DNA from: Lacibacter luteus
GTDB lineage: Bacteria > Bacteroidota > Bacteroidia > Chitinophagales > Chitinophagaceae
Assembly: GCF_004118265.1 (NCBI RefSeq)
Contig: NZ_SDHW01000001.1
Location: forward strand, 1,612,001 to 1,676,000
DNA length: 64,000 nucleotides
Direction: 5' to 3'
The notes beneath the pieces were generated by a model. That model did not search any database. It was not told where the DNA came from and worked only from the letters and a program-made list of their open reading frames with translations. How positions within the stretch are numbered: position 1 is the stretch's first letter; the number at the start of each line of letters is the position of its first letter. This document shows, piece after piece, positions 49,907 through 57,733 of this stretch. Made by a program: the position numbers and the translations under genes.

Positions 49907-51133
49907 TTATTGTGCAGAACGTTTCTGAAAAGTAATAATAAATTCGGTGCCTTTATCGGCTTCGCTGTTGCAAACGATTTTTCCATTCATCAGATCGGCA
50001 TATTTCGATACAATGTGCAAACCTAAACCGGTGCCTTGTATGTTAATGGCATTCGCCGCACGGAAAAAGCGCTCGAACAAATGTTCCTGATCTTCCTGCG
50101 AAATACCAATACCGCTATCCTTTATACGCATTTCAATTGTACTGCCGGTTACAGTTGTTGCAAGAACAATTTCACTGTTCTCCGGTGAAAATTTGATTGC
50201 GTTTGAAAGCAGGTTGAGGCTGATGTGCTTAAACATGCCGGGATCAAGTTCAACCTGCTTATTGCCGGTATGTATATAAGAAATGCGCTGGCCTACTTTA
50301 CACATCGACTGCATTTCGGAAATGGTGTCGGATAAATTTTTCTCCAGGTCGAACTGGCTGAAACGTGCCTGAATTTTTCCTTCTTCAATTTTTCCTACGT
50401 TGAGAAAATCGTTCAGGATATCTGTCAGCAGGTTTACCGAGGAAATGATCCGCTGAATATGTTTTTCCCTCTTAGGCTGATCTTCGCTGCTGGTATATTT
50501 CTGTAACAGGTAAACCGATGAAAGAACAGTGCTCAAGGGTGTGCGAAATTCATGCGAAGCCACCGAAACAAATCTCGACTTCAGTTCGCCCAGCTCCCGT
50601 TCTTTGCTTAAAGCGGCACGCAGGTCTTTATCTTTTTCTTCAATTTCTTCGATCTTCTCGTTTAGTATATGCACCGTTTCCTGCAGCGATATTGTACGGG
50701 CCTCTACTTTTTGTTCCAACTCCTCATTCAATTGTAATAACGCATGCTCAGCTTTTTTGCGGGCTGTAATATCGTTTACAAATGCAACTACAAAAAACTC
50801 ATTTTCTACTTCGTAATTACCCAGGCTCACTTCTACCGGAAATTCGCTGCCATCTTTTTTTATGGCAAACAGATCGAGCCCGATACCCATTGGCCTGCTT
50901 TTGGGCTCGTGCATATAATGCTCACGTTGGCGTACATGGCGGTGGTGGAAACGTGCCGGAATAAGTAACTCTATTTTTTGACCAAGAATTTCGTCTTTCG
51001 ATCCGTATCCAAACTGTGCAACACCGAATTGATTAACCGATATAATTGTGGCTTCGGCGTTTACAAGAATAATTCCAATGCTGGCATGATCGAACAGTGT
51101 TTGAAAAAGTTTTGCTTCGGCAATAGACTGCAT
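49907..51133 (-). CDS. Soluble PAS histidine kinase, FixL-like
   Basis: A 408-residue cytoplasmic kinase with no membrane span. PAS domain (about 5-125) with SIGIILVNAEATIISVNQFGV, IPARFHHRHVRQREHY, RPMGIGLDL and KKDGSEFPVEVSLG; a coiled coil (130-185); HisKA with His194 in VASHEFRTPLSTVL; ATPase boxes NLLSNAIKFSPEN, DSGIGIS and GTGLGLHI. By eye the PAS resembles haem-PAS FixL: His66 aligns with the proximal haem ligand, but the distal Arg position is Leu86. Haem binding is therefore possible, not proven; this PAS pattern also occurs in non-haem proteins. It forms a pair with the REC-CRP regulator. Confidence 0.88.
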   Translation of the reverse strand: MQSIAEAKLFQTLFDHASIGIILVNAEATIISVNQFGVAQFGYGSKDEILGQKIELLIPARFHHRHVRQREHYMHEPKSRPMGIGLDLFAIKKDGSEFPVEVSLGNYEVENEFFVVAFVNDITARKKAEHALLQLNEELEQKVEARTISLQETVHILNEKIEEIEEKDKDLRAALSKERELGELKSRFVSVASHEFRTPLSTVLSSVYLLQKYTSSEDQPKREKHIQRIISSVNLLTDILNDFLNVGKIEEGKIQARFSQFDLEKNLSDTISEMQSMCKVGQRISYIHTGNKQVELDPGMFKHISLNLLSNAIKFSPENSEIVLATTVTGSTIEMRIKDSGIGISQEDQEHLFERFFRAANAINIQGTGLGLHIVSKYADLMNGKIVCNSEADKGTEFIITFQKRSAQ

Positions 51134-51408
51134 ACGATATGTTCTGTCTGTACTTAGTGTTTAAAAATATCCGGGTGAGGCACTTTTCTTAATCCTGTAA
51201 AGGTACTGATTACGAAGGGAGTTTTTGTTTTTACTGCTGCTTTCTTTACTGATTTATTTAATTAATTTGTCCGGGATTTCGGATGGCATCACTCTTTTTC
51301 AGCAGCACAGATGGCGGGCTTTATCAGCACTGTCACTTGCTTGCCGCTACCAGCAAACAGGACGCACATCCGGATGCCTGTTTTTATTTACATTTTGAAC
51401 CATAATAT

Positions 51409-52605
51409 ATGTCAACCGAAATAAAATGTCCTAACTGTGGCCATGAGTTTGAGCCAACCGACAGCATTCGTGAAGAAGTGCAGAAAGAACTGCGTACAAA
51501 AATGACCGAATGGCAAAAACAACAACAGCAAAAATTTGATGCACAGTTACTGGAAGAAAAAAAGAAAACACAAAAAGAAACCGAAGAATATATCCGTAAA
51601 AACATTGCTTCCGATTTTGAAAACAAACTTCGCCTGCTGGAACAAAGTAACAAAGACAATGAAGAAAAACTGAAAGAAGCAAGGCAGCAACAGGTTGAAA
51701 TATTAAAACGTGAACAGGAGCTGAAAAATAAAGAAGCTGAGCTGGAACTGTCGGTTCAAAAAAAAATACAGGAAGAACGGGAGAAACTCAGCGGCGAAAT
51801 TCGCAAGCTGGAAGAACAACGCATTGCTGCCAAAGAAACCGAATACCAGTTGCGGTTGAAAGAAATGGAAAAGCAACTGGAAGACCAGAAAAAACTGGCA
51901 GAAGAAATGAAACGCAAAGCCGAACAGGGATCAATGCAGTTGCAGGGTGAGGTGCAGGAGTTGTTGCTGGAAGATCTGCTTCGTCAATCGTTTCCGTACG
52001 ATTCTATTGAAGAAGTTGGTAAAGGAGTAAAGGGTGCAGACTGTTTACTAGTTGTTCGCAATAAGTTTGGACAGGAATGTGGCAAGATCATTTTTGAAAG
52101 CAAACGCACCAAAGATTTTTCGGAACAATGGATTGAAAAACTGAAAGCCGATATGCGTAGCCAGGCAGCCGATATTGCGGTGATTGTTACGCAGGCAATG
52201 CCAAAAGGTTTCGACCGCTTTGGTGAAAAAGATGGTGTATGGATCTGCAGCTTTGCCGAAGTAAAAGCATTAACGCATGTTTTGCGTGATGGGATTGTAC
52301 GTATTGCACAGGCAACCAAAGGCCAGGAAAACAAAGGCGAAAAAATGCAGATGCTCTACGATTACTTAACCGGTAATGAATTTGCGGAGCAATGGAAAGC
52401 CATTCGTGAAGGATTTATGAGTATGAAAATTTCCATTCAGAAAGAGCGTGATGCAATGGAAAAACTCTGGAAGCAACGGGAAAAACAATTGGAAAAAGTA
52501 TTACTCAACGCAGCACATATACGTGGCTCGGTTGAAGGTATTGCAGGCAGCGATGTAAACATTAATCTGCTGGAAGATTCAAGCGATCTGTTAACCGACG
52601 ATTAA
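51409..52605 (+). CDS. DUF2130 domain protein
   Basis: A 398-residue soluble protein. It opens with a zinc-ribbon-like CPNCGHEFEP, then a long coiled coil (about 20-185, Lys/Glu/Gln-rich). The DUF2130 domain (about 190-350) contains LLEDLLRQSFPYDSIEEV, GADCLLVV, CGKIIFESKRTKDFSEQWIEKLKADM and ADIAVIVTQAMP; the E-x-K pattern with preceding Asp resembles a restriction-endonuclease-like fold. Function is unknown; a nucleic-acid role is plausible. It is 2 bp upstream of the peptidase gene, suggesting one transcript. Confidence 0.85.
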   Translation: MSTEIKCPNCGHEFEPTDSIREEVQKELRTKMTEWQKQQQQKFDAQLLEEKKKTQKETEEYIRKNIASDFENKLRLLEQSNKDNEEKLKEARQQQVEILKREQELKNKEAELELSVQKKIQEEREKLSGEIRKLEEQRIAAKETEYQLRLKEMEKQLEDQKKLAEEMKRKAEQGSMQLQGEVQELLLEDLLRQSFPYDSIEEVGKGVKGADCLLVVRNKFGQECGKIIFESKRTKDFSEQWIEKLKADMRSQAADIAVIVTQAMPKGFDRFGEKDGVWICSFAEVKALTHVLRDGIVRIAQATKGQENKGEKMQMLYDYLTGNEFAEQWKAIREGFMSMKISIQKERDAMEKLWKQREKQLEKVLLNAAHIRGSVEGIAGSDVNINLLEDSSDLLTDD

Positions 52606-52606
52606 A

Positions 52607-53614
52607 ATGCCGCAAGACCCTACCCCCATTGTTCTCACCTTTAAAGATTCGTCGTACACGATCTATTCTCTTGAAGAATACGATCTGTTACCCGATTCTG
52701 TAAAAGGCGGCCCGGAAGAACGGAGACTGATAGAATCATCTTTTAAATCATCAACCGAAACAGGAGAAAATGGTTTTTCATTTGCTTTCTTCTGGTTTAT
52801 TGGCGTTATGATTCTTATTATTTACCGTGTTGTAAAAGATCTTAAAAAAGAACAATACAGAGATTCTACTCCCTTGGCTTACGATGCAGACTATACCGAC
52901 AATTCTTCATCTACCTCCTGCTATGTGTACAAGGGAAAAGAGTTGCATTTTTCCACCGATGAACTGCATAAAGTTTGCGATAAATACAACCCTTATTACA
53001 ATAAGCTTTCAGCAAACAATCAACAGTTGTTTATTGAACGTTTGAAAAAATTTATCCGCAGTAAAGATTTTTACATTTATGCTCCGGTTGCGTATAAGGA
53101 AATGCCCATTCTTATTTCAGCATCTGCTGTGCAGATAACTTTTGGGTTAGACGATTACCTGTTACCGCATTTTTCTACTGTGGTCATTCATCCCGAAGAA
53201 TATTTTGCTTACGAACCGTTGCGGGTTTTAGTTGGTAACGTACAGGATAATATCATTACACTATCGTGGAAACATTTTCTGCAGGATTACCAAAACCCAA
53301 GCGACGGAAAAAATGTTGGCCTGCACGAAATGGCACATGCATTACAAGTGCAATATCTTTTTCGAAAGCCCAACCGCATGAACGACTTTAAAGAAGATTA
53401 TGAACATTACGACCGGCTTGATGATGAAGTGCAACAGAGCGAACGTTTAAAAAGCAATCGCCTGTTCGATGATAATGCACTGAAGAATAAAAATGAATTC
53501 TGGGCAACTTCGGTTGAGTTGTTTTTTGAAAGACCGGTTTTACTTAAACTGCAGTATCCAAAATTATACGATGCTATTTGTGTGGTTCTTAACCAGGATC
53601 CTTTAGCTGCATAA
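52607..53614 (+). CDS. MtfA-like zinc-dependent peptidase with membrane anchor
   Basis: A 335-residue protein. One membrane span near residues 55-75 (FAFFWFIGVMILIIYRVV). The C-terminal ~220 residues match the MtfA/glucose-regulated metallopeptidase family: PYYNKLSANNQQLFIERLKKFI, VQITFGLDDYLLPHF, the catalytic GLHEMAHALQ (HEMAH with zinc His residues and Glu) and downstream KNEFWATSVELFFERP, which supplies the third ligand or the conserved Glu. Family members bind the Mlc repressor in enterobacteria; that role is not expected here. It is co-transcribed with the DUF2130 gene. Confidence 0.85.
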   Translation: MPQDPTPIVLTFKDSSYTIYSLEEYDLLPDSVKGGPEERRLIESSFKSSTETGENGFSFAFFWFIGVMILIIYRVVKDLKKEQYRDSTPLAYDADYTDNSSSTSCYVYKGKELHFSTDELHKVCDKYNPYYNKLSANNQQLFIERLKKFIRSKDFYIYAPVAYKEMPILISASAVQITFGLDDYLLPHFSTVVIHPEEYFAYEPLRVLVGNVQDNIITLSWKHFLQDYQNPSDGKNVGLHEMAHALQVQYLFRKPNRMNDFKEDYEHYDRLDDEVQQSERLKSNRLFDDNALKNKNEFWATSVELFFERPVLLKLQYPKLYDAICVVLNQDPLAA

Positions 53615-53678
53615 CAGTTGCTTTATTACGTCAGTATTTCTATTGATCATAAAATTTTAAACAGCATAATTACCTGCT

Positions 53679-53710
53679 AAAAAACGGAATGCAAATGCAT
53701 TCCGTTTTTG
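53679..53710. terminator. Bidirectional terminator between convergent genes
   Basis: Near-perfect palindrome AAAAACGGAATGCA/TGCATTCCGTTTTT with a 2-bp loop, flanked by A and T runs; serves the MtfA-like and the AAA genes. Confidence 0.9.
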
Positions 53711-53728
53711 CTTTATAGTGATCGTTGA

Positions 53729-55255
53729 TTAATTGAAATCCTCATCGCTGTAATCTTCTGCATCATCATCATCGTGTGCAGTTGGGCCAAGATTGATCAT
53801 GCTGCCAACAAGATCGTTAAACTCAATACGGCCTTCCACTACTTTTTTACTGATGAGCGAATAAGCTGAAAGTCCATGCAACACAAACTCCATCAGCAAC
53901 GCCGATTGTTGTTCGTTGGCGCCTTTAAAATATTTTTTCACCAACGGATACAAACCATCCACACTATACAGCTGCTGAATTTTCTCTTCGTCTTTTGTAT
54001 TCATCAGCAATGTGAGCTTGTTTCCTTTATCGAACCAATTAGTGATAGACTTGTACGGATTATCGGTTGCAGTATCGCCTCTGCGTTGTTTCTTCACCTG
54101 TTCGGGATTGGGAAAGTATTGCAGAAACTGTGCACGAATGGCTTTATCCAACAAATGAAAAGCAACCTGGTACGGACCTTCCTGTTCACCTTCGTACACC
54201 AGTTCAATTTTACCGGTAATAGAAGGAATAACACCTATGAGATCACTCATCCACACCTGTGTTTTCTTTTCTTTGTTTTGAAGGGCACGCAGCTCGGCCG
54301 TGCTTACAAGGTTTTCATACGCCGAAATCGTAAGCCTTGCACTAACACCACTTTTCTTATCTACATACTCACTGCTGCGTGCTTCAAATGCAACCTGCTC
54401 AACAATCCGTTTCAGTAAATCGCTGATGTCTACAATTTTTTCCTGTTCGGGATGAATAACCGCTTCCTGTTCGGTAATGGCCAATCCTGTTTCAATTGTT
54501 TTTGGATAGTGCGTTAATATCTGGCTTTCAATACGATCCTTGAGCGGTGTTACAATGGAACCACGATTGGTATAATCTTCGGGGTTAGCTGTAAACACAA
54601 ATAAAATATCGAGCGGTAAACGCAGTTTAAATCCACGTATCTGCACATCACCTTCTTCCAGAATATTGAACAGTGAAACCTGTATGCGTGCCTGCAGATC
54701 GGGTATTTCGTTAATTACAAATACACAACGGTTGCTGCGTGGAATAATGCCGTAGTGGATCACACGTTCATCGGCAAAACTCAGTTTCATATTTGCTGCT
54801 TTAATGGGGTCGATATCGCCGATCAAATCCGCCACACTTACATCGGGTGTTGCCAGTTTTTCGCCATAACGTTGCGAACGGTGTACCCAGCTGATCGGTG
54901 TATCATCACCTTTTTCATTGATCAATTCTTTTGCGTAATGCGATACAGGATGAAAAGGATCATCGTGTACTTCGCTGCCTGCAACAATGGGAATATAATC
55001 ATCGAGCAGCTCCGTCATTAAACGGGCCATTCTTGTTTTTGCCTGTCCACGTAAACCCAAAAACAAAATATTGTGTCGTGATAACAAGGCACGCTCCACA
55101 TCCGGAATTACCGAATCCTCATAACCCAAGATGCCATGAAAAACATTTTCGTTCTGTTTCAGTTTTGCAATTAAGTTTTGCCTTACTTCTTCTTTAATGC
55201 TTTTTGATTGATAGTCGCTTTTCTTTAACTCGCCTAATGTTTTTATATTGTTCAT
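53729..55255 (-). CDS. MoxR/magnesium-chelatase-like AAA ATPase
   Basis: About 508 residues from MNNIKTLGELKKSDY; an upstream ATG adds 16 residues of low quality. AAA core: modified Walker A GLRGQAKTRMARLM, Walker B CVFVINEIPDL, sensor region VFTANPEDYTNRGSIVTPLKDR. The lid and C-terminal domain include VSARLTISAYENLVSTAELRA. Such ATPases pair with VWA proteins as chaperone or metal-insertion systems. Its partner VWA gene is in the same operon, separated by a GxxExxY gene. The acidic tail (DDDDAEDYSDEDFN) may be a docking site. Confidence 0.88.
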   Translation of the reverse strand: MNNIKTLGELKKSDYQSKSIKEEVRQNLIAKLKQNENVFHGILGYEDSVIPDVERALLSRHNILFLGLRGQAKTRMARLMTELLDDYIPIVAGSEVHDDPFHPVSHYAKELINEKGDDTPISWVHRSQRYGEKLATPDVSVADLIGDIDPIKAANMKLSFADERVIHYGIIPRSNRCVFVINEIPDLQARIQVSLFNILEEGDVQIRGFKLRLPLDILFVFTANPEDYTNRGSIVTPLKDRIESQILTHYPKTIETGLAITEQEAVIHPEQEKIVDISDLLKRIVEQVAFEARSSEYVDKKSGVSARLTISAYENLVSTAELRALQNKEKKTQVWMSDLIGVIPSITGKIELVYEGEQEGPYQVAFHLLDKAIRAQFLQYFPNPEQVKKQRRGDTATDNPYKSITNWFDKGNKLTLLMNTKDEEKIQQLYSVDGLYPLVKKYFKGANEQQSALLMEFVLHGLSAYSLISKKVVEGRIEFNDLVGSMINLGPTAHDDDDAEDYSDEDFN

Positions 55256-55290
55256 TTGCCTGTAAGGCGGGAAGACGGAAAGCTCCCGCA

Positions 55291-55680
55291 TTATTCTACA
55301 CAATAGCGCCTGATTCCGTCTTTTATCAGTGCTGTATTAAAGTTTATTAAAAACCCTACGTTTAAAGTAGTTAGTTTCAAGTGACTGATGATTTGAGCTT
55401 CCCAAACTTTGTTTACAATATCAATTGCTTTCATTTCGCAAATGATTGTTTCATCAACCAATACATCCATCCGCAGCCCTTCATCAAATCTTATCCCATC
55501 ATAAAAAAACGGGAGTTGAACCTGTCGTTGATAAGGAATATTCTTTTTCTCCAACTCATAGCAAAAGCATGCTTCATAAATTTTTTCAAGCAATCCCGGA
55601 CCTAACTGTTTATGTACTTTATAAGCACAATCAACAATTTCTCCGCAGAGGTAATTTTCATGATCAGTCAAAATATACAT
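55291..55680 (-). CDS. GxxExxY family protein
   Basis: A 129-residue protein of the GxxExxY family (PD-(D/E)XK-like fold): GPGLLEKIYEACFCYEL gives the name motif (G-L-L-E-K-I-Y). DVLVDETIICEMKAID carries the D...E-x-K acidic site and TTLNVGFLINFN follows. Family members are common in environmental Bacteroidota; nuclease activity is suspected from the fold only. Oddly, it sits between the VWA and AAA genes, otherwise partner genes, and its flanks are C/T-rich, which suggests insertion into the pair. Confidence 0.88.
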   Translation of the reverse strand: MYILTDHENYLCGEIVDCAYKVHKQLGPGLLEKIYEACFCYELEKKNIPYQRQVQLPFFYDGIRFDEGLRMDVLVDETIICEMKAIDIVNKVWEAQIISHLKLTTLNVGFLINFNTALIKDGIRRYCVE

Positions 55681-55738
55681 AGTAGCAATTTTACTTTCCG
55701 TCTTCCCTCCTTCCCGGCACCTGACAACCTACAAGGCG

Positions 55739-56836
55739 TTAAAATACCGTCTTCCTTTTTCCGCTTTCAAAATCTTTAAAAATAAATGCGCCTAGTTTAT
55801 CAAGTGATGCAAAGAATGCTTTCCCGTTATTCATTTCGGTAAACTCCTGTACAAATTTTTGCAGGTAAGGATCGGTAGCAATCATAAAAGTGGTAATGGG
55901 TATCTTAAGCTTTTTACATTGTGCAGCAAGATTAATACAACGGTTCACCACTTTTCTGTCCAAACCAAAACTGTTCTTGTAATATTTCTTACCGATCTTT
56001 AAACAAGTAGGTTTTCCATCGGTGATCATAAAAATCTGTTTGTTGGGATTTCTTCTTCTGCGAAGAATATCCATTGCCAGTTCTAAACCCGCAACTGTGT
56101 TGGTATGATAAGGCCCAACCTGCAGATAAGGCAGATCTTTTACTTCAATAGGCCATGCATCGTTACCAAACACCACAATATCCAATGTGTCTTTCGGATA
56201 TTTTGTTTGAATCAATTCGCTCAACGCCATCGCTACTTTTTTAGCCGGAGTAATTCTGTCTTCGCCATACAAAATCATCGAATGCGAAATATCGATCATC
56301 AACACCGTTGATGTTTGTGTTTTAAAATCCGTTTCACGAATTTCCAGATCATCCTCCCGCATCATAAAACTATCAATGCCATGATTGATCTGTGCATTTC
56401 GGATGGAGTTGGTAAAATCAATCTGCTCCAAAGTATCGCCAAACTGGAAAGGCCTCGTCTCCGGATTTAGTTCATCGCCTTGTCCCGGCTTAAAGGTTTG
56501 ATGATTGCCTTGTTTTGTTTTCTTGAGCTTGCCGAAAATTTCTTCCAGCGATTGTTTGCGGATGGTCTGTTCAGTTTTTGCAGTGATCTTAAATTCTCCG
56601 GTTGCAGCATTTTCATCGAGATAGCCCTGCTGCTTCAGATCTTCAATAAAATCACCGATGCCATACTCATCGTTGGTGAGTTGAAATTTACGATCGAGCT
56701 GGTTGAGCCAATCCAATGCTTCGGCAACATCGCCACTGGTATATGTAAGTAGTTGTGTAAACAGATCGAGCAACTGTTCAAACTTCGACTTTCCATTCTC
56801 CGCAGGATCGTATTTTGAAAAAAAGTGTCCAATCAT
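55739..56836 (-). CDS. VWA-domain protein, partner of the AAA ATPase
   Basis: About 365 residues from MIGHFFSKYDPAENGK; a longer frame adds 23 residues. The N-terminal helical region (FEQLLDLFTQLLTYTSGDVAEAL) precedes a VWA domain with a complete MIDAS: DISHSMILYG (D-x-S-x-S), the Thr in RITPAKKVAMALSEL, and MITDGKPTCLK. This is the CoxE/YeaD-type partner of MoxR-like ATPases, which remodel or load cofactors on target proteins. Target unknown. Two genes upstream of the ATPase on the same strand. Confidence 0.85.
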   Translation of the reverse strand: MIGHFFSKYDPAENGKSKFEQLLDLFTQLLTYTSGDVAEALDWLNQLDRKFQLTNDEYGIGDFIEDLKQQGYLDENAATGEFKITAKTEQTIRKQSLEEIFGKLKKTKQGNHQTFKPGQGDELNPETRPFQFGDTLEQIDFTNSIRNAQINHGIDSFMMREDDLEIRETDFKTQTSTVLMIDISHSMILYGEDRITPAKKVAMALSELIQTKYPKDTLDIVVFGNDAWPIEVKDLPYLQVGPYHTNTVAGLELAMDILRRRRNPNKQIFMITDGKPTCLKIGKKYYKNSFGLDRKVVNRCINLAAQCKKLKIPITTFMIATDPYLQKFVQEFTEMNNGKAFFASLDKLGAFIFKDFESGKRKTVF

Positions 56837-56978
56837 AACTATACAATTTACTTCAAAAACACGAATTGCTTTTCCGGGTTTCGAAGCATGACGGAGAAAT
56901 AACAAAAACCGAACCCGAAAAGTTCTTGCCGTTTTTACAGGCGTTTGTTTATTTTACGAACAGAAAAAACACAAGTTC

Positions 56979-57572
56979 ATGCACCGCACCGTTCATTTTG
57001 TCATTAGCCTGCTTTGCTTTGCCTTTGTAATTACATCGTGCAGTCAGCCAAAATTACTGTTGAAGCCAAAAGCAACTATTGATACATTGCATTTGCAGCT
57101 CGATCTTAAATTGGTGCAGCAATACGAATACCGACAAGCACTACTAAAAAAAATGACCAAGTTTGTGGAAGTGTACAACAGCGAAGAACATCCGTTTAAG
57201 CTTTCGCTAAACAGTGGTTCTGCAACTACAAGCTGCAATCTTAAAATAGTGCGTGTAAAATTCATCGGTAAGAAGGAAAACATTATCGGTACCGCAATCA
57301 GTGTTGCAGGTATTGGTACTGCTGCCACATTAATTGCAACAGGTTTTGCTGTGCCTTTTGGCTGGGTATATATTCCGGCAGCACGCACAAGTTTACAGCC
57401 AACTTTAAGTGATGACATTGGAGAAGCAGTGCAGTTTCAACGGGTGGGTATTTCATCAACCGGTATGTATCGTTCGCTCGATAAACAGATCGATAAACAA
57501 AGCACGAAGTTTGTAAGGTATGTGGTATCGATGGTGCAGGGGCTGGAAGCTGAATATGTGAAAGTAAGATGA
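56979..57572 (+). CDS. Hypothetical lipoprotein
   Basis: A 197-residue lipoprotein: MHRTVHFVISLLCFAFVITSC gives a lipobox Cys near residue 21. The mature region has ATIDTLHLQLDLKLVQQYEYRQALLKKM and a Gly/Ala-rich hydrophobic stretch (IIGTAISVAGIGTAATLIATGFAVPFGWVYIPA), which may insert in a membrane. No recognised family. It stands alone between the VWA operon and a convergent GT117-like gene. Confidence 0.65.
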   Translation: MHRTVHFVISLLCFAFVITSCSQPKLLLKPKATIDTLHLQLDLKLVQQYEYRQALLKKMTKFVEVYNSEEHPFKLSLNSGSATTSCNLKIVRVKFIGKKENIIGTAISVAGIGTAATLIATGFAVPFGWVYIPAARTSLQPTLSDDIGEAVQFQRVGISSTGMYRSLDKQIDKQSTKFVRYVVSMVQGLEAEYVKVR

Positions 57573-57699
57573 GGCGAGTAGTGAGTGCCCGGCTGCAAAT
57601 ATTACTGGAGCTTTGAATTATTGTTATTCAACTTTTGCTTTGATGCCAATTAAACTTTGAGTTTGCAGTACATAAGAAAATCAACTCCTACTAATACAT

Positions 57700-57733
57700 A
57701 AAAAGAAACCCCGGATTTACCGGGGTTTCTTTT
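57700..57733. terminator. Bidirectional terminator before the DUF2723 gene end
   Basis: Perfect 14-bp stem AAAAGAAACCCCGG/CCGGGGTTTCTTTT with loop ATTTA, flanked by A and T runs. It begins directly next to the stop codon of the minus-strand gene. Confidence 0.92.

Noticed and set aside
51358-51380. CATCCGGATG palindrome upstream of the DUF2130 gene
   Set aside because: A single 10-bp palindrome with no second copy or relation to a -7 element.
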